Positions 29,090 through 56,250 of a stretch of 64,000 bases of DNA are shown piece after piece. Under the pieces are notes generated by a model that worked only from the letters and a program-made list of their open reading frames with translations, was not told the origin of the DNA and ran no database searches. Numbering within the stretch: the first letter of the stretch is position 1; each line of letters opens with the position of its first letter. The stretch lies in contig OZ012684.1 in NCBI GenBank assembly GCA_963942565.1, forward strand, positions 66,106,874-66,170,873, given 5' to 3'. This DNA comes from Maea johnstoni (taxonomy: Eukaryota; Annelida; Polychaeta; Spionida; Magelonidae). The position numbers were made by a program, and so were the translations under genes.

Positions 29090-29539
29090 GTATAAATGTG
29101 CACACATTCATCTATTCTACAATTTGGCACCTCACTCACGAACATTCACAATCTTATAGAACTGGGACTCGGCAATCAATTGTACTCTAACATATATGGT
29201 ATATTGTACTACATTCTTTGAAATGTTGACTGAGCCAAACAATCTTTAAAGATTTGGCAATACAACACAAACATATGAGCAATCCTGCATCCTGTTGACT
29301 CCTAAGTAAGTAGCAAGGGTAACTGTGCTGTGTTCATATACTCAAGTGCCATTATGGGTTCAATCAGATCACTTATTGGTTGTGCACCAAAAACTTGGCA
29401 CACCTTCAAATGCATAGCATAGCTCACATGCATTCCACAAGCATTAGATATGTGGCACTTTTTACACCCAATAATCTGTACTTGAATTCCTTCCTGCTGA
29501 CATTACCTACACATATACGCACCAATGAATTATGTTACT

Positions 29540-29729
<190 letters not shown>

Positions 29730-29834
29730 GCCATTATAAGATATACTTGCCTAATTGAACACCTCTGGGAATTTCAATTTTCCTCACTTTTTTGCCATAT
29801 TTAAGTTAAGTCTTGACTGGTAAATTGTATGTAG

Positions 29835-29995
29835 TGGAGGAAACTGTAGCATCCAGCAAAACCCACTGCCTAACCCCTTGTCTCTGGTCACTTTTTGACA
29901 TGCCCCTGGTGGGATTCGAACCCTAGCAGATGTGAGAGACAGCAAGCAGTTAGTGGCACTAAAATCACTAGGACATCAAGGCAGACCTCTCTCTG
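29835..29995 (-). mobile_element. tRNA-derived SINE, reverse orientation
   Basis: On the minus strand it has a perfect B box GGTTCGAATCC (seen here as 'gggattcgaacc'), an A-box-like 'tgatgtcctagtg', and the shared central 'tgtctctcacatctgc'. The family tail ('aagtcactgg'-type) lies at its left. Confidence 0.7.
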
Positions 29996-31224
29996 GATTG
30001 GGATATTGACATACAATATACTTCTAATATAACATATAATATGCCTCTGGGTAGGATATTGGCGTATGACAGCTTTATATCCACTTATACATCCTTAAGC
30101 TTAAACATTGGTGCATTGCCAGGTTAGAATGTAACACTCAAACACTTTCATGATCAAATAAAATGTTATGTTTTAGATAAAGAGTCAGTCATAAAAAGAC
30201 TAATCATATGGCTTGAGTTAAAGTGGATTCACAATTTCAACCAAAATCAAAGAAAAGTGAAATTATGACCTACTTTTTTGTTTTGAATCAGCACATTTTA
30301 ATAGGCATACATTCAGAATTTCATTCCCTCCCCATCCCCACAATCTAAACCTGTACATTAAGAAAATGAGTACCTCTGTCTCAGCTTAACACAATAAACA
30401 CGCTCATTGAATAGAGATGGGTGCTCGATGGAAGTGACATCTAGTGGCCAAAATTGATACTAAAATGTGCAATGCATATGTTCATAGGCTGGTTAAGAAC
30501 AAAATGAACTTTATGCCTTGTGTAATATTTGTCACTGAGATTTCAATGATCTTGCCCCAGAAAGTAGCATAGATAAGTTGGTGACATAGAAAATATTATG
30601 TAAATCTTCTGCTAGTGATATTTCAGCTTTCAAACAGGTTTCTGCCTTAGACCAAGATTCTGATCCAAGTCCATGCTTGTGCATAAAGTTCTTTAAATAG
30701 GTCTTCTTTATGTTGGATACTTTTGAAAAATAACTTACAGAAAATTAGAAAGCACACAAAGAATAGCTGAAATATAGTGTTTTTGTTGAGTTCTGCTGCA
30801 TTGTATTTCACCACTCAAAATATTTCATAAAATGCCATAGGGGTGTCCAAATGTTGCATAAGCCTGCAACTGAGGCTTCAAAATGTGCGACAAGCCGGAT
30901 CAATCAAGCACACACTTAAACTTGGCAAATTATCAGCCAGCACTGTAGGGCCTTTTATATTTTTCATTATTATATTATTTTATTTCCATTATTGATATGG
31001 GGCTAAAGGTATAAAACTGATAAAAAATGTGTGTAGCATTTTTCACACTGAGTCTGAGGATGCTGCGCTCCAGGACAGATTGTCTGTGTTACAGGACTTA
31101 TAAACTTGGACAACCCAGTGCTAAGGTCAGAAAGGTATCACCAGAATTTAGAAAGGTCCTTTTGAGGCACTATGGGCATAAATCCTATAAATAGACATTA
31201 ATAGGGCAAACATTCCTATGTTTA
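29996..31224. other. intergenic, nothing recognised
   Basis: Unique AT-rich sequence with no supported exon or repeat. Confidence 0.4.
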
Positions 31225-31449
31225 ACACATTAATGATTGAGAGTTTCTCCAGAATTTGCGGTCTGGATCTATGATACTTTTGAAAATCCCTATGAAATTG
31301 AGAATGGTTTTACAAAATATTTGAAGGAGAGTTACAGGTTATGTTCTGATTGACATTTCTCCATCAAATATTTTCCTAACTTTGCTTTTGCCTGCAAAAT
31401 ATCATTAAAATTGTGAGGCTGCGTTTGGCTGCTTTGAGCATTAATAGGT
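31225..31449. mobile_element. family A MITE
   Basis: A 225-bp copy, ACACATTAATGATTG to GAGCATTAATAGGT, flanked by TA. The core 'gaaggagagttacagg' / 'acatttctccatcaaat' is in the opposite orientation to the 31503 copy. Confidence 0.75.
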
Positions 31450-31502
31450 TAAGAGGTAGATTGAAATAAGGAGCTATCTATATCTTGTAAGGAGCTTACT
31501 TA

Positions 31503-31722
31503 ACCCATTAATGCTTACTGTGAGCGGCAAAAGCAGTCTAGCAAATTTGATTATATTTTATAGATGAAAGCATAGTAAGGAATATATTTGAAGGAGAAAT
31601 TTTTATCAGAATAATAGTAACAACTCTCCTTCAAATATTTTGTAAAATCATTCTGAATTTCCAAGTTAAAGTCAAAAGTATCATAGATCCAGACGACGAG
31701 CGCTTAATAAGAAAGAATGGGT
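31503..31722. mobile_element. family A MITE just upstream of GH3 gene
   Basis: A 220-bp copy, ACCCATTAATGC to AAGAATGGGT with TA on both sides. It ends 140 bp before the GH3 start codon, so it bounds the available core promoter. Confidence 0.8.
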
Positions 31723-31759
31723 TAAGACATCAAGAAGTGCGATCAAAGTTCTGTGTTAT

Positions 31760-31862
31760 AGGTTATCATCATTATAGGTTATCACCACTAAGGGGTTCAT
31801 ATTATAGGGGCACAGTGTCATGTGACTAACACCAGGATTTCCCATCTAACCTAGATAAGCCA
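31760..31862 (+). promoter_or_regulatory. putative GH3 proximal promoter with GATA motifs
   Basis: Two TTATCA motifs (31763-31768 and 31779-31784, each inside 'ataggttatcaYca') and one AGATAA (31853-31858) match WGATAR within 100 bp of the start codon. A palindromic GTCATGTGAC (31817-31826) is also present. GATA factors drive many gut genes in animals, so digestive-tissue expression is an inference only. Confidence 0.3.
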
Positions 31863-48766
<16,904 letters not shown>

Positions 48767-48945
48767 CCATATTGACAGAACTATAATACAGACATTTTTT
48801 TATAAAGATGATATTGTAAGGCTTTAAGGTTAATATGTAATGTCATAACCGATGAGAAAAGAAATGACATACTAAGGCAAATGCTTGCTCCCAAGGGAGT
48901 TGAAATGGTTCATCAAATAAACAGACATCCATTGAGCAACAAATA
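48767..48945 (+). terminator. GH3 3' UTR with polyadenylation signal
   Basis: AATAAA lies at 48916-48921, 150 bp after the stop codon. It is the first canonical signal. Confidence 0.65.
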
Positions 48946-50160
48946 GAATGCACATTTGATCATTATTAGTAGAAATGTCAAATATCAATCAACAAATGTA
49001 TTATGTGTATTTATTGTATCTACTTCCAAGGTGGACAGTCTACAGCTCGGGGTTGCTTCCAATCAGTCAGGCAGCTACCCGCCGCTAAAGGGTGCCCTCG
49101 ACTAAATAACAGGGCGACAAAAATATATACATCATTTCTTTGGTATATCCATTTCCAATTTATAGCAACTAGTGTAAATCTTGGGTTCTCTGGCCCTCCT
49201 CGCCTTTGATGACAAGTTATTTTAAGTGTATGACATTCAAATCAAAAAGTATAGCTAGAAGGTCTCCTTTTTCATTTTTATTTTCGAACTGGGCAATACC
49301 GGTAGTACCCAGGAAAAGTAACACAACTGGATTTTGATATGTTATTCATATTAACCAACCTTCCAACATGTCACCTGACAAAAAGAGTATGAGAAAGATA
49401 CAGAAAACTTAGAATTTATAAAAGGTTTGCCTTTTTAACAGTACAGAAACAGGAAATAATAATATCATGAGAAATGAAAAAACAACAGATTATACAGACA
49501 AACTGGAAGCAGACATGACTTACTTGAAAAACTGCACAAAAAATAATGTCAGCTAAACTGAACTATGATAGTCTGTCCTCACCAGCATAGAAAAAAAACG
49601 AATCCTGTGCTAGGATGATGAAAAGCTAGGACTTACTGGAATTAGCACAATGTACTGAACTCATGAATCATTTCTTAAATGACTATTGATACCAGAACTG
49701 GTGCTTAGGCCGTAATCAACTCTTTGTATAAAAGTTATATTCGCAAGGTGACTATTATATAGTAAAATATTGTAACCTTACAGTTTTGCTGCAAACATTA
49801 AACATATGAATGATTGGTATACTCACAATTGTCAGTTTGTACATACATACATGTATATAAAATGAATGAATATCTATAAACTAACCTGAGTACAAAATTG
49901 GATACATGGAGCCAACTGACTGAAGAAATATATTTTTGGATTGAAATCAGTTTTTATAAACTAATTAAGGGATATCGTACTTCATAATCTGACATATCTT
50001 ATCTTAAATATTCTTATCACAAGCATGATACATAAAAGATATACTGTATATGATATTACATATCAATTGAAAGTTTCCAAATATCTTTTAGAAGAAAAAG
50101 TAAAATATAAAGGTTGTTTTGAATCTTGCAAAAAGTGTAAAAGCCCCTGTTGATAGCCCT
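48946..50160. other. intergenic, nothing recognised
   Basis: No exon, tandem repeat or known mobile element is supported. Confidence 0.4.
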
Positions 50161-50239
50161 TACAGAAAACGCCATCTCTTTACCACCATCCTCGTTTCCA
50201 CCACCAAACCCGTGGCAGATGTGGGATGACGTTCCAATT

Positions 50240-50350
50240 CACATGTCTTGACCACTGGTCACCGGTAGACCAGTGGCAGGCATGTGGTGGTGCATTGCCA
50301 CTACTCCACCACCTTATTACCCATATTAACCACAACGTGTGGTTAAAAAC
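50240..50350. repeat. two compact perfect hairpins
   Basis: CCACTGGTC (50252-50260) pairs with GACCAGTGG (50268-50276) across a 7-nt loop. TTAACCACA (50326-50334) pairs with TGTGGTTAA (50338-50346) across 3 nt. Function unknown. Confidence 0.6.
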
Positions 50351-50529
50351 CACTAGCATATCCAACCACAGGTAGGGGTAAAGTAGGGGCATGAGCATGG
50401 TATTCAAAGGGTACACCGAGTTATGCTATTTGCCACATATAGATGGCAGCACTAGTTCATTTGTGACCAGGAGTGCTTTGGATTATGCCACTAGCCACAT
50501 ATAGATGACTCCACCGGTTACAAATATGG

Positions 50530-51478
50530 ACAGGGAGGGACGCCCCTATGGGTGAGCCAACAAACAGGGAAGGACGCCCCTATGGCTGATCCCTCTAGCA
50601 TGGAGGGACACCCCTTTGGCTGAGCCAACTAGCAGGGAGGGACTCCCCTATGGCTGATCTCTCTAGCAAAGAGGGACGCCCCTATGGGTGAGCCATTTAG
50701 CAGGGAGGGATGACCCTATGGCTGATCCCTCTAGCAAAGAGGGATGCCCCTATGGCTGATCCCTCAAGCAGGGATGGATGCCCCTATGGCTGAGCCCTCT
50801 AGCAAGGAGGGACGCCCCTATGGGTGTGCCAACTAGCAAAGAGGGATGACCCTATGGCTGATCCCTCTAGCAAAGAGGGATGCCCCTATGGCTGATCCCT
50901 CAAGCAGGGAGGGATGCCCCTATGGTTGAGCCCTCTAGCAAGGAGGGACGCCCCTATGGGTAAGCCAACTAGCAAAGATCCCTGATCCCTCTAGCAAAGA
51001 GGGATGCCCCTATGGCTGATCCCTCAAGCAGGGATGGATGCCCCTATGGCTGAGCCCTCTAGCAAGGAGGGACGCCCCTATGGGTGTGCCAACTAGCAAA
51101 GAGGGATGACCCTATGGCTGATCCCTCTAGCAAAGAGGGATGCCCCTATGGCTGATCCCTCAAGCAGGGAGGGATGACCCTATGGCTGAGCCCTCTAGCA
51201 AGGAGGGATGCCCCTATAGCTGATCCCTCAAGCAGGGAGGGATGCCCCTATGGCTGAGCCCTCTAACAAGGAGGGACGCCCCTATGGCTGAGTCCTCTAG
51301 CAGGAAGGGATGACCCTATGGCTGAGCCCTCTAGCAAGGAGGGACGCCCCTATGGCTGATCCCTCTAGCAGGGAGGGATGCCCCTATGGGTGAGCCCTCT
51401 AGGAGGGAGGGACGCCCCTATGGCTGTGCCTTCTAGCAGGGAGGGATGCCCCTATAGCTGATCCCTCTAACATGTTGG
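50530..51478 (+). repeat. 34-bp GC-rich minisatellite, ~27 units
   Basis: Units read 'agggagggatgcccctatgg' then 'ctgatccctctagc'. Variants (gacg/gatg, gagcc/gatcc, agcaag/agcaaa/agcagg) recur in blocks. A run of about four units is found at about 50836, 50978 and 51096, so a higher-order repeat exists. Confidence 0.93.
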
Positions 51479-51862
51479 GATGGACACTCTTTAGTACTCA
51501 CAATACAGTTAGTACTCTTTTGATAGTATTCAGCGAGTACTATCTAATGAATTCCAACATGGCTATGTTCAGATGTTTTTTAAAAATCTCTGCATCCTTG
51601 TGCTTTGGGTGAAATTAGCCTCAGCATTGAAAGGATTGATCCATTAATGTCTCTAGGTTGTTAGGCATTCCAACTATTTTGGTAATATCTTTGTGACCAG
51701 AAAAACCTGTGGAAAATATTTGAAGGGGAGATGTCGGTTAGAATCCCACCCATAATGATACATGAAATATATCACAAATTTATGCCTAAATTAAGTTATT
51801 TAGGCCAAAATAAAGTCATCTAGGCCAAAATATCCAGAGGTTCAGACAACACCTGTCAGGTG
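51479..51862. mobile_element. adjacent family B and family A MITE remnants
   Basis: A family B right part lies at 51497-51637 ('tattcagcgagtactatc', 'gcctcagcattgaaagg') and is followed by a family A copy at about 51643-51862 ('atccattaatgtc', 'tttgaaggggagatgtcgg'). Confidence 0.6.
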
Positions 51863-51879
51863 AAGGGATGGACACAATA

Positions 51880-52470
51880 GGGGTTTCTGATCTGGCGCAT
51901 CAGCGTAAGGTCACGAGGGAACAAGGACAAATCAGGGCTCTCGTATCATTTACGTTACAGAGAAACATGTGTGCCATCATCATCTGAACATGTGCAGAGC
52001 ACAAATTTTGGGCTACTGGTTGAGGCTAGCCTGTTCAGGTTGACCGGCTTGTTTCATATCCACTTGTTTTTATTTATCTAAGATGTAAACTGATACAAGA
52101 GCCCTCATGGTCTTTGTTTCTTAATGACATCACAGCAGAGAAATACATCCCCTTGATCCGCAACCCCATAGGCACAGCATGCTAGAACCAACGGTATGTG
52201 CGCCTCGGGTTACGCAGTGTAACCTGGGGAAGTATTGGTCACGTGATTGGTTTCGCGGCAATTTCAGTCTGACCCAGGGCCTGTGAAACCAGCAGGCAGC
52301 CAATCCTGGGGTACACATGTTATCTATGACTCATAGTGGTGTGAGGCAGCGAAATTTGATGACGCATGCACAGTGCCCACTCCCTGTCTACTACTCCCAG
52401 ATCACAGTAAGACTAGATTTGGCAAGATTATCCAGGGTCCAGTGTCCATGGCTGTATTATGGGTCTATGG
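51880..52470. promoter_or_regulatory. unique, less AT-rich segment with CACGTG and CCAAT boxes
   Basis: This stretch is free of recognised repeats. It contains GTCACGTGAT (52238-52247) overlapping ATTGG (inverted CCAAT, 52246-52250) and a second CCAAT at 52300-52304, with several CpGs. It could be a promoter or enhancer, but no linked exon was found. Confidence 0.2.
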
Positions 52471-52514
52471 TAATTAGTATGTGGTGATCAATCCATGTTT
52501 TATTCATCTAAGAC

Positions 52515-52985
52515 AAAATTACCATGAAAACAGGTAATATTGGTACATTTCTTGATGTTTACCTATAGCAGTTTCAGTCAATACCCTCAAAGAATACTTG
52601 TGGGACGTTTGCAGTTTCTACTCAAGTATAATTTTTTAGAGTCAGATTCAAGAAGTTATCCCTATCTGAAAATGGTGTACAGCCTGATGTCCACCCTCAG
52701 TCATTGGTATCCCCCAAGGGGAAGTCAGACAGGTCACTACCTGACCTGTCTGTTGCACCCTGCTGGGAGGAAGCAGGAAATTGGATTACTTAGCTGTTAA
52801 GCACAAGACAGGGTTGGTGCCAGGTGCCTGACCTAGATTCTAGGCTGACCAGAGAAGACAATTCAAACCTCACACAAACATTCTTTAAAGGTTATTGATT
52901 ATAACTGCTTTAAGTAAATTAAGCTTATGGAATGTACCAATAGTGCCTGATTTTAGAGAAATTTTATTGAAAGATGACGGAAATG
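52515..52985. mobile_element. small foldback related to the 35-40 kb element
   Basis: The left arm (about 52515-52640, 'ggtaatattggtacatttc', 'tagcagtttcagtcaatacc') resembles the right arm of the large foldback. The right arm (about 52866-52985, 'cacacaaacattctttaaag', 'aatagtgcctgattttag') resembles its left arm. The two arms are inverted to each other at roughly three-quarters identity by eye, around a 225-bp unrelated spacer. Confidence 0.6.
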
Positions 52986-53059
52986 GGATATTCTCATTTG
53001 GCATATTTTTCTCTGCAGCAATGTATATATTTTTGGAAAATCTAGTTCTTAGTGCCATT

Positions 53060-53762
53060 GTGTTTATGATGATGATAATGATAAAGTTGACCTCTAGACC
53101 TTTAAGCTATTCATGATGATGATAATGGTAATAAAATTGACCTCTATACCTTGGCTATATAGTCATGATGATGATGATGATACTAAAATTGACTTCTACA
53201 CCTTAGCTATATTCATGATGATGATGATGATGATGATAATAAAATTGACCTCTACACCTTAGCTATATTCATGATGATGATGATGTTGATGATGACAATG
53301 ATAAAATGGACTTCTGCACCTTAGGTACATTCACGATGATGATGATGATAAAATTGACTTATACACCTTGGCTATATCCATGCTGATGACGATAAATTTG
53401 ACCTCTACACCTTTGATAGCTATATTCATGATGATGATGATGATGATGATGATAAAATTGACATATACACCTTGGCTATATCCATGCTGATGACGATAAA
53501 TTTGACCTCTACATCTTCGTTAGCTATATTCATGATGATGATGATGATGATAAAATTGACTTCTACACCTTGGCTATATTCATGATGACGATGATGATAT
53601 CGACGATGATGATGACGATGATAAAATTGACTTCTGCACCTTAGCTATATTTACGATGATGATGACAATACCGATTGATGATGACGATGATAAAATTGAC
53701 TTCTTCACCTTAGCTATAGCCATAATGATAATCACAATAATAAAATGGATTTCTACATTGTA
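53060..53762 (+). repeat. ~60-bp (ATG)n-linked minisatellite
   Basis: About a dozen units of 'gataaaattgacttctacac' plus 'cttagctatattc' are separated by ATG/GAT triplet runs of varying length. Confidence 0.9.
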
Positions 53763-53973
53763 AGGCCCAGTCACACTATGGTCCGAGTATCGCACGATTT
53801 TAAAATCGGCAGGGCGGACTTGAATTTTCACCTATCGGCTCCGTCTGAAAAGTCGGTACTGGGTTAAGATTGTGTATGCCGACTTTTTAGACGGAGCCGA
53901 TAGGTGAAAAAATTGAGTCCGACCTGCCGATTTTAAAATCGTGCGATAGTCGGACCCTAGTGTGACTGGGCCT
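53763..53973. mobile_element. family C MITE (211 bp) inserted in the minisatellite
   Basis: Ends are AGGCCCAGTCACACTA and TAGTGTGACTGGGCCT. GTA flanks both sides (53760-53762 and 53974-53976), consistent with a three-base target duplication. The interior is a near-perfect hairpin ('cacctatcggctccgtct' against 'agacggagccgataggtg'). Confidence 0.75.
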
Positions 53974-54428
53974 GTAGCTATATTTATCATGATGATGAGG
54001 ATGATGATGACAGAGATAAAATTTACTTCCACGCTATAGCTATATTCACAATGATGATGATAATACTCAGCGAGAGCTATCCGAATACCAACATGACAGG
54101 GTTTAACTGGGTTAAGATCGTATATGCCAACTTTTTAGATGGAGCCGATAGGTGAAAAAATTGAGTCCGACCTGCCTATTTTAAAATCGTGCGATAGTCG
54201 GACCCTAGTGTGACTGGGCCTGTAGCTATATTCATTATGATGATGATGATGGTGATGATGATGATGATGATGACAGAGATAAAATTTACGTCCCACGCCA
54301 TATCTATATTCACAATGATGATGATAATACTCAGCGAGAGCTATCCGAATACCAACATGACAGGGTTTAAATGGTTTTCAAAAATCTTTGAGTCATTGCG
54401 CTTTGAACAAAAGTAGCCTCAACATTGC
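53974..54428 (+). repeat. partial tandem duplication with chimeric MITE junction
   Basis: The minisatellite plus a family B fragment ('atactcagcgagagctatcc') and a family C right half occur twice, at about 53974-54223 and 54224-54428. In the first, family B sequence ends abruptly at about 54103 and continues as the family C interior. In the second it runs on as normal family B to about 54428. Confidence 0.65.
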
Positions 54429-54562
54429 TGATATGTTGTTGAATAAAGTATATTTTGAATGATATTGAAGGAAAAACGTTACTTAGATCCTAAACTAGCT
54501 CTTTTGAAATATTTCAAATAAATTTGTCTATAATCAGAGGTTATGGGGTGAAAGCTTCATTC

Positions 54563-54771
54563 ACCCTTCCAATGCTGAGGTTACTTTCATCCAAAGGACA
54601 AGGATGCAAAGATTTTTGAAAACCATCTAAACCCTGTCATGTTGGTATTCATTGGATGGCTCTCACTGAGTACTCTCAGAAGAATACCCATGTGACAGGG
54701 TTTCAGTTATTTTAAAAGTTTTTTTGCATCATTTTTGTTTTGGGCAAATTAGCCTGCCGCAGCATAAGTGT
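54563..54771. mobile_element. family B MITE
   Basis: A 209-bp copy, ACCCTTCCAATGCTGAGG to CGCAGCATAAGTGT, inverted relative to the 34349 copy. Confidence 0.7.
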
Positions 54772-54825
54772 TATACCTGTACCAACCAAAAAGACCTGAC
54801 TTGGTCGTTGAAATCATTCTTCTTA

Positions 54826-55874
54826 ACCCATTTATGCCTGTAGCCCCAAAAACTGCATGGCTATTTTGGTGATAATCTCTCTAACAAAATCACTTATCGT
54901 GAAATATCTGAAGGAGAAATTTGAGCAGAAAACAAAAAGCAATGTTCTGCAAATATTTAAGTAAAAAAGTTAATTGTACCGTTACCTACAACTTTCAAAT
55001 ACATTTCAAAATTAATGCCTCATCCTCAGGTCATGTTGAAAGTGGCGGAGCAATTGACATCACAACTCTAAGCATGGATAAGTCAAAACAATATGTATCT
55101 GGAGTGAATAAATAATCTGACAACATTTGACATATTAAGATAAATTGAGAATTATTTGAAGAGCACTAGTTAAACTAAACACGAACAATAACTCTCAGTC
55201 AATTACCTTAAGTACTAATTATCAACCTTTCCAATGCTGAGGCTATGCTATTGGTCAAAGAACAAGAATGCAAAGATTTTTTGAAAACCATCTAAACCCT
55301 GTCATGTTGGTATTCATGGGATTGCTCTTGCTGAGTACCCATATGCCAGGTTTCCATTACAGGAAATAAGCACATAGATAACCGTTCCTGGGACGGTAAC
55401 AGGCTATGCATCCTGTCATTCGCTCTCCCCAGAGAACGCTACCCACCTGGCAGGTACTGGCATGCAGGTCCTTATCTATATGGGTCAAATGCGGCCAGCT
55501 AGTAGCAGTGTAGGAGGGAGTGTTGACGCAAGATTAGTCATACAGATTTCCACTTGCAGCAGCACATCGAGTATAAAAGCGGTTTTAATGGAAATGACCA
55601 CAAAAAAGTGGTGTATTTAGGTTAGGAAGTATATGATACTCCGGCGTGCAGCTTAATATAGGAGTTTTAGCGTGCTCTTGAGGGTTGAAAGTTGTAACTA
55701 TAGTGACTTTAAAAAGTTCTATGTGACCATTTCCTGTCATGTCAGTCATATTTAAGCTATTTGTGTCATTTTGTATTGGCAAAATTATAGCCACCAGCAG
55801 CATGTGTTAAGGAAATTTAAAGTATCATGGGTCCAGAAATCACTTATCAAGGAGATCTACAGGCATGAAAGGGT
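54826..55874. other. MITE fragments and unique sequence
   Basis: A family A left part starts at 54826 (ACCCATTTATGCC). A partial family B copy lies at 55225-55355, and a family A right end at about 55745-55874 ('ggcatgaaagggt' then TA). The unique piece 55360-55560 has no recognised content. Confidence 0.45.
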
Positions 55875-56250
55875 TAATTATGGGGAAACATGTATGGCTT
55901 ATAAGAATTCAATTTGTTGTGGTCTGACAGTGGCTTAGGTTATTCACCTTCTTTACTCTAATCAAAATAACCCCCAGTCTTGCAAATTCAATACCAGCAG
56001 CTACTTCAAACTTAGGCCTAAATCTATCAACTACTACTGCTACTACTAATGATAATAATGATAATGACAATAATACTAAAAATGAAAATGATAAGCACAG
56101 TGAGACAGTGCCTGCTGGTGCAGGAGCCTGACCTAGATTCTGCTGGGGTAAAACAGGAAATCAGTTTATTTTTAAAATATCTACACTATCTGCCCTAATG
56201 GACCAATCAGAACAGGTCCTGCCTACCATGTGACCAAGCTGTGGGGTAGT
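55875..56250. other. non-coding stretch
   Basis: A short triplet-rich run at 56035-56095 ('actactgctactactaatga'). A fragment 'gagcctgacctagattctg' recurs at about 52825, suggesting an unclassified dispersed repeat. Confidence 0.35.

Noticed and set aside
50530-51478. CRISPR-like array
   Set aside because: Direct units abut with no unique spacers, and the genome is eukaryotic; it is a minisatellite.
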